The notes beneath the pieces are model-generated. The model was not told where the DNA came from. It was given only the letters and a program-made list of their open reading frames with translations, and did not search any database. The position numbers and the translations under genes were made by a program. Below are positions 26,818-35,275 of a stretch of DNA of 64,000 bases, in pieces; position 1 is the stretch's first letter, and the number at the start of each line of letters is the position of its first letter. The stretch covers positions 162,643 to 226,642 of the forward strand of contig SVOZ01000003.1 in the NCBI GenBank assembly GCA_015066115.1, read 5' to 3'. The stretch comes from Oscillospiraceae bacterium. GTDB lineage: Bacteria > Bacillota > Clostridia > Oscillospirales > Ruminococcaceae.

Positions 26818-28095
26818 TTAGTGAACCTTGCCGCCTCGCGCTGAAACCTTTTCGTGATGCGCTATTTCTCCTGCGGCAGAGAGTGAAAGCTTTGTAAGCA
26901 GCGGTCCTACAAGCTCGTAGATAAGCACTGCGAATAAAACAATGTTGCGAACAAGTCCGCCGTCGGATGAGCCTAACTGCATCGCAGTAACCGACATTCC
27001 AAGCGCAACTCCCGCCTGCGGAAGCAGGGTTATACCAAGATATTTAACCGTATTTGCATCACAGTTTACAGCCTTTGCGCTGAAATATGAGCCAAAATAT
27101 TTACCAATTGAACGCGAGATAATAAATACAATACCGATAAGAACAATTGCGCCGCTTGTGAAAACCGAGAGCTTTAGCTCGGCGCCCGAAATAACAAAGA
27201 ATAAAATGAAAAGGGGAGCGGTCCAGCGGTCGCATCTGTCCATAAGCTCTTCTGAAAAATCGCAGAGATTGCAGAAGACTGTACCCAGCATCATGCAAGT
27301 GAGTAGCGGTGAAAAACCAATTGTGATGCCGCCTATTTCAAAATGCATCATTGTTATTCCAACCGTGAGGAAAACAAAGGTAACTGCAAGCGAAAGCCTC
27401 TTTGAACGCGAATGGAAAAATCTTTCAAGGAAGGTTAAAACAAGGCTCATAACACTTCCTAAAATAAGAGAAGCGGCTATTTCAACAAGCGGCTCAACAA
27501 TGATTGAGATAAAATCGGGTGAGCCTGTTTGAAGCGCTCTTGCAATTCCAAATGAAACCGAGAAAATAATAAGTCCAACCGCATCGTCAAGCGCAACTAT
27601 AGGAAGCAGAAGTGAAGTAAGAGGTCCCTTTGCTTTGTACTGACGAACAACCATCAAGGTTGCCGCAGGTGCAGTTGCCGAGGCTATCGCACCAAGGGTT
27701 ATGGCGGCGGAAAGGGAAATGTGCTGAGGCATAATAAAATGAAGGGCAATAAGCGCCGCGTCAACCAAAAGGGTTGCCACAATTGCCTGAACTATTCCGA
27801 TAACCGTAGCCTGTTTGCCTGTCTTTTTAAGCTGAGATAAACGAAATTCGTTTCCAATTGCAAAAGCGATAAATCCAAGAGCTACGTCGCTGAGAATTCC
27901 AAGCGATTCTATTTGCGCCTCGTCGTGAAATCCTATTCCGTACAAATTAAGAGCCCCTAAGCAAAAAGGGCCAATCAAAACTCCTGTAACCAAATATGCC
28001 GTAACTGCCGGTAATTGAAGTTTTTTTGCAAGTCGGGACATTAATAGTCCTAAAAGCAATGCCGCCGAGATAGAAAGTAGTGTAACTGTTTTCAT
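26818..28095 (-). CDS. cation:proton antiporter (CPA2 family, KefB/NapA-like)
   Basis: A 425-residue membrane protein with about 12 helices and no cytosolic RCK/TrkA_N domain. The membrane region carries LPAVTAYLVTGVLIGP (about residues 28-43), GFIAFAIGNEF (about 74-84) and IVALDDAVGLIIFS (about 166-179), where the paired Asp residues are the ion site expected of electrogenic CPA2 exchangers. It probably exchanges Na+ or K+ for H+. It is monocistronic and convergent with the gene before it; the next gene is an RpiR-type regulator 30 nt upstream on the same strand. Confidence 0.88.
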   Translation of the reverse strand: MKTVTLLSISAALLLGLLMSRLAKKLQLPAVTAYLVTGVLIGPFCLGALNLYGIGFHDEAQIESLGILSDVALGFIAFAIGNEFRLSQLKKTGKQATVIGIVQAIVATLLVDAALIALHFIMPQHISLSAAITLGAIASATAPAATLMVVRQYKAKGPLTSLLLPIVALDDAVGLIIFSVSFGIARALQTGSPDFISIIVEPLVEIAASLILGSVMSLVLTFLERFFHSRSKRLSLAVTFVFLTVGITMMHFEIGGITIGFSPLLTCMMLGTVFCNLCDFSEELMDRCDRWTAPLFILFFVISGAELKLSVFTSGAIVLIGIVFIISRSIGKYFGSYFSAKAVNCDANTVKYLGITLLPQAGVALGMSVTAMQLGSSDGGLVRNIVLFAVLIYELVGPLLTKLSLSAAGEIAHHEKVSARGGKVH

Positions 28096-28125
28096 AGATA
28101 TGCCTTCTTTGTTTATGTATTGCTG

Positions 28126-28965
28126 TTAAATGTTTTTAAGCTGTGTGGATAAGCGGTCAATGTTTTGCATGCACCTGTCATAGTCTTTTAAAATGTAAGC
28201 CATAACAAGTGAGTCTATTGCCGCAAACTGACTTATCCTTGAGGTAAATGCGATTTTGTGAAGTGGACTTTCTCGCGTTTTGGTGTAAAGCAGAAAATCT
28301 GCAAACTCGCAAACAGGACTTCCGGCAAATGTGGTGATTGCAAGGGTGGAAATGCCCGACTTCTGCGCCGCATTTAAAATTTTGCAAACATCTGCGTTTT
28401 CGCCCGAATGGGAGATTCCGATAACCAAATCGTTTTTATCAAAATTGTTAAGGTTTACTATCGCCATATGTGTGTCGCAAAGGCTTATGGCGTGCTTTCC
28501 AAGCCGCTGAAATTTGTGAGATGCATCGTCGCAGACAATATGCGAAGAGCCTGCGCCGAATAAAAGCAGACGTGAAGCGCCCTTTATTGCTTCGGCAGTT
28601 CTTTCAAGCGACTCGTAATCCATTTCGTAGGCTGTGAGCCTTATTGCCTCAATGCTGGCGTTTATAACCTTTTCAACCTGCTCCTGCGCTGTGCCCCTGT
28701 TTTTCTTTAAATCTAAAATAAAGTCCTCATGCTCGGGACGGCGCTGTGCTAAAAACAGGCGGAATGAGGTGTATCCGTCAAACCCCATATGCTGAGCAAA
28801 ACGGATAACCGCCGCACTGCTGACCTCTGCCTTTTCGGCAAGATCCTGCACGTTCATATTTACAGCATCGTTATAATGCAGTAAAATATAATCAGCAAGC
28901 TTTTTTTCGGATTCTGTAAGCTTTGAGTAATTACCTGTAATATGACTTATTGCATCGTGAATCAT
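28126..28965 (-). CDS. MurR/RpiR family transcriptional regulator
   Basis: A 279-residue regulator. The N-terminal helix-turn-helix (about residues 18-65) contains NVQDLAEKAEVSSAAVIRFAQHMGF. A SIS sugar-phosphate binding domain (about 125-255) contains LLFGAGSSH and VIGISHSGENADV. It is divergent from the kinase-nanE-murQ-glycosidase operon, so it almost certainly controls that operon in response to an amino-sugar phosphate such as MurNAc-6-P or GlcNAc-6-P. The start follows GGAG. The antiporter gene lies 30 nt downstream and may share its transcript. Confidence 0.93.
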   Translation of the reverse strand: MIHDAISHITGNYSKLTESEKKLADYILLHYNDAVNMNVQDLAEKAEVSSAAVIRFAQHMGFDGYTSFRLFLAQRRPEHEDFILDLKKNRGTAQEQVEKVINASIEAIRLTAYEMDYESLERTAEAIKGASRLLLFGAGSSHIVCDDASHKFQRLGKHAISLCDTHMAIVNLNNFDKNDLVIGISHSGENADVCKILNAAQKSGISTLAITTFAGSPVCEFADFLLYTKTRESPLHKIAFTSRISQFAAIDSLVMAYILKDYDRCMQNIDRLSTQLKNI

Positions 28966-29035
28966 ATTTTCTGGCTCCTCTTTTTTAATAACATATTAAA
29001 TAATACAACTATTTTCTCTTTTTTGCAAGATATTA

Positions 29036-29064
29036 TTGACTTTTATTTTTATACATTGTATAAT
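29036..29064 (+). promoter_or_regulatory. promoter of the amino-sugar operon
   Basis: TTGACT (29036-29041), a 17-nt spacer and TATAAT (29059-29064) form a near-consensus sigma-A promoter 60 nt upstream of the kinase gene. Confidence 0.85.
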
Positions 29065-29086
29065 TTTTACAAGAGACTAAAATCTC

Positions 29087-29101
29087 TGAAATAAAATTTC
29101 A
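29087..29101 (+). promoter_or_regulatory. candidate operator for the RpiR-type regulator
   Basis: A perfect inverted repeat TGAAAT-AAA-ATTTCA lies about 15 nt downstream of the expected transcription start. A partial copy (CTGAAAT) is found at 29107-29113. Position and symmetry suit a roadblock operator for the divergent SIS-domain regulator. Confidence 0.55.
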
Positions 29102-29125
29102 TTACTCTGAAATGAGGATACAAAA

Positions 29126-30082
29126 ATGAAGTATTATTTGGCAGTCGACATAGGCGGCACAAAGACAAAGATGTGTGTATTTGATGAAAAGCACCATCTT
29201 GTTAAAACCTATGATACTCTTGGTGCAGGTCTTTCAGTTGACAGCGATGAAGACATTGCTCATTTGAGCAAAACCGCAAATGAGGTAGCAGAGGAGTTTA
29301 AAATTTCCAGTATTTCTGTAAATCTCGGCGGCAAAAACACCGAGCAGATAAGAAAGATAATGAAAAACGCCTTTAAAACCGAAAATATCAATATTTTCCG
29401 TGAATCAGATGCCTTGGCGGCATTCTCATTTGGAGAAAAGTTCTCTGCAGACATCGTGCTTCTTGCCGGAACAGGCACCATTGCGCTTGCAAAGGATAAA
29501 AGCGGAAATTTTGTAGTTTCAGGCGGATGGGGATGTAACATCGGAGATGACGGAAGCGGATATGCCATAGGCCTTGCTGCTATAAGAAAAGCCTATGCCG
29601 CCCTTGATAATATAGAGGCGCTCACCGAGCTGGAAAAGGAAATAACGGGCGAAAATGAGCCTTTTAAAAAGGCAGACTCGGTTAGTGCGTTTCGTGATGC
29701 AAGAGATAAGGTTAGAGCAAAGTTTGCTCCGCTTGATAGAAGAGCAATCGCGTCTGTTTGCCACATAGTCGAAAAGCACTGTGACAATGGCGAGAGCGAT
29801 GCTCTTGAAATTATGAAAAATGCGGGAATAGATATGGCAAAGCTTATTGTAAACACAAATAATAAGCTTTTACCATATAAAACCTCTGCCGTAGCAGTAG
29901 CAGGCGGACTTGTAAAAATTTCAAGGTACTGGAAAGATGCCTTTGAATCCTATATAAAAGAAAACTCGCAAATAAAAGAGTTTTACTATGATGCAAACGG
30001 TGTAATTGAAGGTACAATAGAAATTGCAAAAAAAGATTTTGAAAAAACGGAAGGTGTGTTACAATGTTTCCAAAAGGACTAA
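29126..30082 (+). CDS. murK: BadF/BadG-type sugar kinase, probable MurNAc/GlcNAc kinase
   Basis: A 318-residue ASKHA-fold kinase. AVDIGGTKTKM (about residues 5-15) is the phosphate-1 motif, LLAGTGTIALA (about 112-122) the phosphate-2 region, and GGWGCNIGDDGSGYAIG (about 132-148) is the glycine-rich signature of N-acetylhexosamine kinases. The MurK enzyme of Clostridium acetobutylicum belongs to this family and phosphorylates MurNAc and GlcNAc. The murQ gene two positions downstream makes that assignment attractive here, but a plain GlcNAc or ManNAc kinase cannot be excluded. nanE overlaps its 3' end by 19 nt. Confidence 0.75.
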   Translation: MKYYLAVDIGGTKTKMCVFDEKHHLVKTYDTLGAGLSVDSDEDIAHLSKTANEVAEEFKISSISVNLGGKNTEQIRKIMKNAFKTENINIFRESDALAAFSFGEKFSADIVLLAGTGTIALAKDKSGNFVVSGGWGCNIGDDGSGYAIGLAAIRKAYAALDNIEALTELEKEITGENEPFKKADSVSAFRDARDKVRAKFAPLDRRAIASVCHIVEKHCDNGESDALEIMKNAGIDMAKLIVNTNNKLLPYKTSAVAVAGGLVKISRYWKDAFESYIKENSQIKEFYYDANGVIEGTIEIAKKDFEKTEGVLQCFQKD

Positions 30083-30747
30083 TCGTATCAGCACAGGCTC
30101 TTGAAGGCAACCCCTTCAGAAATTCGCAGGCGCTTGCTCTTATGGCAGAGGCGGCGCAGATAGGCGGAGCGTCGGCAATCCGCGCAAACGGATTTGAGGA
30201 TATTTCCGCTATGAGAAAAAGAGTAACTATTCCCATTATAGGAATTGATAAGAAAAAAGACCCAACAGGCAGAACGGTTATCACTCCCGATTTTGAGGGT
30301 GCAAAAAGAATAAAGGAAGCGGGCGCGAGCATTATTGCCCTTGATGCAACCTTTTATCCCAGCACCATAAAAGAGGACACCAAAACCCTCATTTCACGTA
30401 TACATAATGAGCTCGGCCTTATGGTTATGGCAGATATCAGCACCGCTGATGAGGCTGTTGAGGCGGCTCGCCTCGGCGCAGACGCAGTTTCTACAACCCT
30501 TGCAGGCTATGTTCCCGGTGCACTTCACACAGACGATGAGCTTTACACACCCAACTTTAAGCTTATCGAGGATATAGTAAGTAAAAAGCTTCCCGTTTCG
30601 CTTGTAGCAGAGGGAAGATTCTGGAATCCTATTGACCTTAAAGAAGCTCTTAACATCGGCGCAGACGCCGTTGTTATCGGCAAGGCGATCACCAATCCTA
30701 TGGCAATTACAAGATATTTTATGACTGCATTAAAGGAGGAAAACTAA
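30064..30747 (+). CDS. nanE: N-acylglucosamine-6-phosphate 2-epimerase
   Basis: TIM-barrel enzyme converting ManNAc-6-phosphate to GlcNAc-6-phosphate in sialic acid and ManNAc use. GLIVSAQALEGNPF near the N-terminus, IIGIDKKKDP and the C-terminal phosphate-binding part VIGKAITNP are characteristic, and the 227-residue length is normal. ATG at 30064 overlaps the kinase stop region, with AAGGTG inside the kinase. Neither a sialic acid lyase (nanA) nor nagA/nagB is in the window. Confidence 0.93.
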   Translation: MFPKGLIVSAQALEGNPFRNSQALALMAEAAQIGGASAIRANGFEDISAMRKRVTIPIIGIDKKKDPTGRTVITPDFEGAKRIKEAGASIIALDATFYPSTIKEDTKTLISRIHNELGLMVMADISTADEAVEAARLGADAVSTTLAGYVPGALHTDDELYTPNFKLIEDIVSKKLPVSLVAEGRFWNPIDLKEALNIGADAVVIGKAITNPMAITRYFMTALKEEN

Positions 30748-30748
30748 A

Positions 30749-31573
30749 GTGAACTATGTTCCTACCGAAACAGTAAATGAAAGAACGAGCAACATTTCAA
30801 ATGAAACTACACTTGGAATGTTACAGCTTATAAATAACGAGGATAAAACGGTTGCCGATATTGTAACCGAGTGCCTTCCTGTGGTTAGCGTGCTTGTTGA
30901 TAAGGCTTACGAAACTTTAAGTAGCGGCGGCAGAATCTTCTATTGCGGAGCGGGCACAAGCGGCCGCCTTGCAGTTGCCGATGCGGCAGAGCTTCCCCCA
31001 ACCTATGGTCTTGCACCAGACAGAGTTGTTGCAGTTATCGCAGGCGGCGTTGGCGCTATGATAAATGCCGCAGAAGGCTGTGAGGATAGCAGAGAAAGAG
31101 CAATAGAGGCATTTAATGAGAGCGGATGTAAAGCGGGAGATATGGTTATCGGCGTTTCGGCATCAGGTCAGGCGCCTTATGTTTTAACCTTTATGGAAGA
31201 GGCTAAAAAGCTCGGCTGCTTTGTCGGTGCAATCGTAAATAATAAAAACACTCTTATGTCGGCAGTTGCGGATACAACTGTTGAGGCATTAACAGGCGCA
31301 GAGGTTATAAAAGGCTCCACCCGTATGAAAGCGGGAACAAGCCAGAAAATGATTATGAATATGTTTTCAACCGCCGTTTGTATCAAACTCGGCTATGTTT
31401 ATAAGAACTATATGGTTAATATGACCATCTCAAACCGCAAACTCAGAGCGCGTGGAATCGCAATGGTAAGCGCAATCACAGGCCTTGATGAAAAAGAGGC
31501 GGAGAAGCTTTTGGAAGAATACGATTTAAATATTGCGGACGCTGTAAAGGCTTATGACTTGTCACATAAATAA
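30749..31573 (+). CDS. murQ: N-acetylmuramic acid 6-phosphate etherase
   Basis: Removes the lactyl group of MurNAc-6-phosphate to give GlcNAc-6-phosphate and D-lactate in cell-wall recycling. The SIS domain contains IFYCGAGTSGRLAVADAAELPPT (a family signature, about residues 64-86) and VIGVSASGQAPYV (about 132-144), with KGSTRMKAGTSQK near 193-205. At 274 residues it is shorter than the usual 295-305, mainly at the C-terminus. The start is GTG at 30749 after AAAGGAGG. It shares the operon with the kinase and nanE. Confidence 0.92.
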   Translation: MNYVPTETVNERTSNISNETTLGMLQLINNEDKTVADIVTECLPVVSVLVDKAYETLSSGGRIFYCGAGTSGRLAVADAAELPPTYGLAPDRVVAVIAGGVGAMINAAEGCEDSRERAIEAFNESGCKAGDMVIGVSASGQAPYVLTFMEEAKKLGCFVGAIVNNKNTLMSAVADTTVEALTGAEVIKGSTRMKAGTSQKMIMNMFSTAVCIKLGYVYKNYMVNMTISNRKLRARGIAMVSAITGLDEKEAEKLLEEYDLNIADAVKAYDLSHK

Positions 31574-31604
31574 TCAGATTTTTAGATAAATCGGAGGGAT
31601 TTTT

Positions 31605-33719
31605 ATGAAAATGATAAACAAAAACGGCGAGTTTTTAACAGGGTCTATGTATGCGCCCTTCTGCCGCACTCTTGCTTGGCCTATGGAAGAATGGGACAAT
31701 GATATGAAGAATATGGCAGAGCTTGGGTTTAACTGTGTTCACGGCTTTGCAGAATGGCATCATATCGAGTATGAAAAAGGTAAATTTGACTTTACACAGG
31801 TCGACCATATGGTAGAATGCGCCCATAGACATGGACTTACCGTTATTGTTAATGTTGCAACCCAGAACAGCGTTGGCTACTATTCGCCCCGCTGGCTTAT
31901 GGAAGAGGCAAGACACACCACCGAAGGCGTAAAGGATAACTATGGCAATGCCATTCCTCCAAGCCAGTTTGTTGTTCCTTGTATTGATGATAAAACCTAT
32001 TGGGCCTATGCTGAGCGTTTCTTAAAAGAGGTGGCCCTTCACTTTGGACCTGACGAAAGGGTAGGCGGCTATGTTCTTTGGGGAGAGCCTTTCTTAAAGC
32101 GTCCGGGATATGCAGGCGACGAGATTTGCTACTGTACCGACACAGTTTCAAAATTCAGAATCTGGCTTAAAGAAAAATATAAGACAATAGATGCATTAAA
32201 CAGTATCTGGAGCAGTGAAGGACCTGCTGATTTTGCAGATTTCTCTGTCGTTTATCCACCAACAGGATTAATAAGACAAAAGGGCGGCGCGGCTTCTTGG
32301 GAAGACTGGAAAGAGTTTATGGAATGGGATCTTGCAGGTCACATTGTTGCCGCGGATAAGATATTTAAGGAAAATGGTGCCCTCCAGCCTACAATAACCG
32401 AGATGACAACAGGCATAAACCAGAGCATCGATGTCTGGAAGCTTGCAAAGGGCACCGATATTATTGGCATCAGCTGCTTTGACAGACCCCACAAGGAAAC
32501 AGCTCTTAATATGGCAATTTCTGCAAGTATGTCAAAGTTCTATAATAAGACCACATTTGTAGTCGAGGCACTTGGCGGAAGCACAAAGTTTGTGCCTTTT
32601 GGCGCACCATCTGTAGAGGAACTTAAATCAACCCTCTTGCAGAGAGCAGGCTATGGCTCAAAGGGACTTATGTATTGGTGCTGGCGCCCGAGAATGAGTG
32701 ATATTGAAGGCGGCGACTTCGGTCTTGCAAAGGCAAACGGAAAACCTCTTAAGAAGGCAGTAGAGGTTGGAAAACTTGCAAATAGAATGAAGGAACTTTT
32801 CCCTGTGTACGATGGCGCCGTGAGAAAGAGCGATGTTGCAGTTTTCACCTCAAGACAGATAAATCACCTCATGGATGTAGATTTCATGAAGGATAGATAT
32901 TTAAATTCTCTAACTGGTGCAAACTTCCTTCTTTCTGACCTTCACATAAACTCCGATTTTATCACCGAGGAAGAGATATTAAAAGGCTCGCTTAAAGGCT
33001 ACAAAACCCTTGTTTTGCCTTGCGCCTATATTATTACAGAGGAATGCGGTGCCGCTATCGCAGAGTTTGTTAAAAACGGCGGCCAGGTAATTGCCGATTT
33101 TGTTTTGGCCGAAAAGAAACCGCAGGGCTTTTGCTATTACGACCTTCCCGGTGCAGGTCTCCAAAAGGTATTCGGAATTGACAGAGACGAAGTTTACAAA
33201 GCTGAAGACTGCTCAACCTTTGAGGAAAACTCCCTCGGAGTTGTAAGAAACGGTCTTGTAGATGTAGTTTCGCTCACAACCGCAAAGGCACTTGAATATT
33301 ACAAGGAGTTTCCCGTCTTTACAAAGAACGAATTTGGAAAGGGAACTGCCTTCTATCTTGCCGGACAGTATTTCAGAACCTATGCAAATGAGCCTAATGC
33401 CGAAATGAGAGAAAGACTCGCAAAAATCCTCTCTGAAAACGGCGTCAAAGCCAACATTAGCCTTGAAAACGAGGATAAAAAGGACAAAACTCGGGTGATT
33501 ACAGTCGAAATGTCCTTTAAAGACAGCGATAAGCTCGCAGTTGTAACGGTTACAAACGCTAACGCAGAGCCTGTTTCTGACACGCTTACTCTTCCTTTGG
33601 GAGACTATAAGCTTGTCGAGGACAACGGCAATGTAAATCTTACCGAGCAAAACGGTAAGGTTAAAGCAGAATTCAGCCTCACATCGTGGCAGTCCTTTGC
33701 ACTATATCAAGAAAAATAA
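31605..33719 (+). CDS. GH42-like beta-galactosidase-type glycoside hydrolase
   Basis: A 704-residue cytosolic enzyme (no signal peptide) with the GH42 layout: a TIM-barrel A domain (about residues 1-390), a trimerisation-type domain (about 410-620) and a C-terminal beta domain. Glu161 (in LWGEP) is the expected acid/base and Glu321 (in FVVEALGG) the expected nucleophile. The Asn that normally precedes the acid/base in clan GH-A is Gly here. CYC near 175-177 and the FRIWLKEKYKTIDALN segment are typical of GH42. Its place in an amino-sugar operon suggests an intracellular galactosyl- or hexosaminyl-oligosaccharide substrate, not proven. Confidence 0.8.
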   Translation: MKMINKNGEFLTGSMYAPFCRTLAWPMEEWDNDMKNMAELGFNCVHGFAEWHHIEYEKGKFDFTQVDHMVECAHRHGLTVIVNVATQNSVGYYSPRWLMEEARHTTEGVKDNYGNAIPPSQFVVPCIDDKTYWAYAERFLKEVALHFGPDERVGGYVLWGEPFLKRPGYAGDEICYCTDTVSKFRIWLKEKYKTIDALNSIWSSEGPADFADFSVVYPPTGLIRQKGGAASWEDWKEFMEWDLAGHIVAADKIFKENGALQPTITEMTTGINQSIDVWKLAKGTDIIGISCFDRPHKETALNMAISASMSKFYNKTTFVVEALGGSTKFVPFGAPSVEELKSTLLQRAGYGSKGLMYWCWRPRMSDIEGGDFGLAKANGKPLKKAVEVGKLANRMKELFPVYDGAVRKSDVAVFTSRQINHLMDVDFMKDRYLNSLTGANFLLSDLHINSDFITEEEILKGSLKGYKTLVLPCAYIITEECGAAIAEFVKNGGQVIADFVLAEKKPQGFCYYDLPGAGLQKVFGIDRDEVYKAEDCSTFEENSLGVVRNGLVDVVSLTTAKALEYYKEFPVFTKNEFGKGTAFYLAGQYFRTYANEPNAEMRERLAKILSENGVKANISLENEDKKDKTRVITVEMSFKDSDKLAVVTVTNANAEPVSDTLTLPLGDYKLVEDNGNVNLTEQNGKVKAEFSLTSWQSFALYQEK

Positions 33720-33725
33720 ATTTTT

Positions 33726-33758
33726 AAAGCCGCGCCGATCTGATCGACGCGGTTTTTT
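33726..33758 (+). terminator. terminator of the amino-sugar operon
   Basis: A stem CCGCGcCGATC / GATCGaCGCGG followed by six T lies just after the glycosidase gene. Confidence 0.85.
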
Positions 33759-33790
33759 GCATTTTAAATGTAAATAAACTCTCTGCATAG

Positions 33791-33819
33791 TTGACATTTT
33801 TGCCTTAAAAAGTTATAAT
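33791..33819 (+). promoter_or_regulatory. consensus promoter of secD-secF
   Basis: TTGACA (33791-33796), a 17-nt spacer and TATAAT (33814-33819), a perfect sigma-A consensus. The leader to secD is about 60 nt and holds a small hairpin (TTATCTG / CAGATAA). Confidence 0.9.
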
Positions 33820-33886
33820 AATTTGGTACGGTTTAACCTAAAGGTTATCTGTATAACAGATAAAACAAAAGGCTGGAGGACTTAGA

Positions 33887-35275
33887 ATGAAACGTGCTAA
33901 CAAAGCAACATTCTTTATTGTTTTAGCCGTTATTATCACACTTGCTTACACAGCAATTTTCGGCGTAAGCAGTATGTACGGTGACAAAAAGAATGTTTAT
34001 ATCAAGGGAGGAAATGACATCCGTTGGGGAATTGATATCCGCGGCGGCGTAGATGCAACATTTTCTATCCCCAAGGACGCAGGGCTTAAAGATAAGGCGC
34101 TTGAAAAGGCCATAGACTCTGCAGAAGAGGTTATCAAACAGCGTTTGATCGCCCAGAATATTATGGACTATGAAGTTTATTCTGACTATGTCAATAATAA
34201 AATAGTTGTTCGTTTCCCCTGGAAAGAGGACGACGAAAGCTTTGACCCTGAGGCAGCTATAGCCGAGCTCGGTGAAACCGCGGTTCTCGGCTTCTATGTC
34301 GGAACAGGTACCGATGATAAAGGCCTTCCCTCAGGCCAAAAGGTTCTTGAAGGAACCCAGATAAAAGAAGCAACAGCAGTTAATGACGACAACTACGGCG
34401 GCTGGTATGTTTCGCTTAAGCTTACAGCTGACGGTGCAGAGGCATTCAGTAAGGCAACATCTGCAAACATCGGTAAACAGATCTCTATCTGGATGGATGA
34501 AACAATGATCTCCGCTCCGACCGTTGAAAATGCAATAACCGGCGGAGACGCAGTAATCACAGGTAACTTTACATACGAAGAGGTTACAAAGCTTGCACGC
34601 CAGATTAATTCAGGCTCACTTCCTTTCAAGCTTGAAACCTCTAATTTCAGCACCATCTCTCCTGAGCTTGGAATGGGCGCAAGAGATGCTATGGTTATGG
34701 CAGGTCTTATTGCTATTATTGCAATCTTTATTTTTATGACACTCATTTATCGTCTGCCCGGATTTGTTGCGGGAATTGCTATTATCGGACAGGCTGTTTT
34801 GGCAATCGCCGCAGTTTCGGGATATTTGCCCGGAATCCCCAGCTTTACTCTAACTTTACCCGGTATCGCAGGTATGATCCTTTCGATCGGTATGGGCGTT
34901 GACGCAAACGTTTTAACTGCGACCCGCATCAGAGAAGAAATTGCCGATGGTAAGACCCTTGACGGCGCAATTGCAATCGGCTATAAGCGCGGATTTGTAA
35001 CCGTTTTCGACAGCAACATCACAATGGTAATAAGTGCAATTGTTCTTATGGGCGCATTTGGTCCAACCTCCAGCCTTTTTGCAAAACTCTTCTCGCCCTT
35101 GTTTGCCTGGTTCGGAGCAACCACCGCAGGAACTATTTACTCCTTCGGATACACACTCATCGTTGGTGTTATTGCAAACTTTATCATGGGTGTAACCGCC
35201 TCCAGACTTATGCTTCAATCTCTGGCGCGCTTTAAGTGCTTCAGAAATCCTTGGTTTTACGGAGGTAAGAAATAA
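33887..35275 (+). CDS. secD: protein translocase subunit SecD
   Basis: Membrane component that, with SecF, uses the proton motive force to help complete Sec-dependent export. It has an N-terminal helix, the RWGIDIRGGVDATFSIP segment (about residues 46-62), a large extracytoplasmic domain and then five clustered C-terminal helices with GMGVDANVLTATRIREE (the D-D/R motif region, about 336-352). At 462 residues it has the usual Gram-positive length. Its stop overlaps the secF start (TAATG). Confidence 0.95.
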   Translation: MKRANKATFFIVLAVIITLAYTAIFGVSSMYGDKKNVYIKGGNDIRWGIDIRGGVDATFSIPKDAGLKDKALEKAIDSAEEVIKQRLIAQNIMDYEVYSDYVNNKIVVRFPWKEDDESFDPEAAIAELGETAVLGFYVGTGTDDKGLPSGQKVLEGTQIKEATAVNDDNYGGWYVSLKLTADGAEAFSKATSANIGKQISIWMDETMISAPTVENAITGGDAVITGNFTYEEVTKLARQINSGSLPFKLETSNFSTISPELGMGARDAMVMAGLIAIIAIFIFMTLIYRLPGFVAGIAIIGQAVLAIAAVSGYLPGIPSFTLTLPGIAGMILSIGMGVDANVLTATRIREEIADGKTLDGAIAIGYKRGFVTVFDSNITMVISAIVLMGAFGPTSSLFAKLFSPLFAWFGATTAGTIYSFGYTLIVGVIANFIMGVTASRLMLQSLARFKCFRNPWFYGGKK

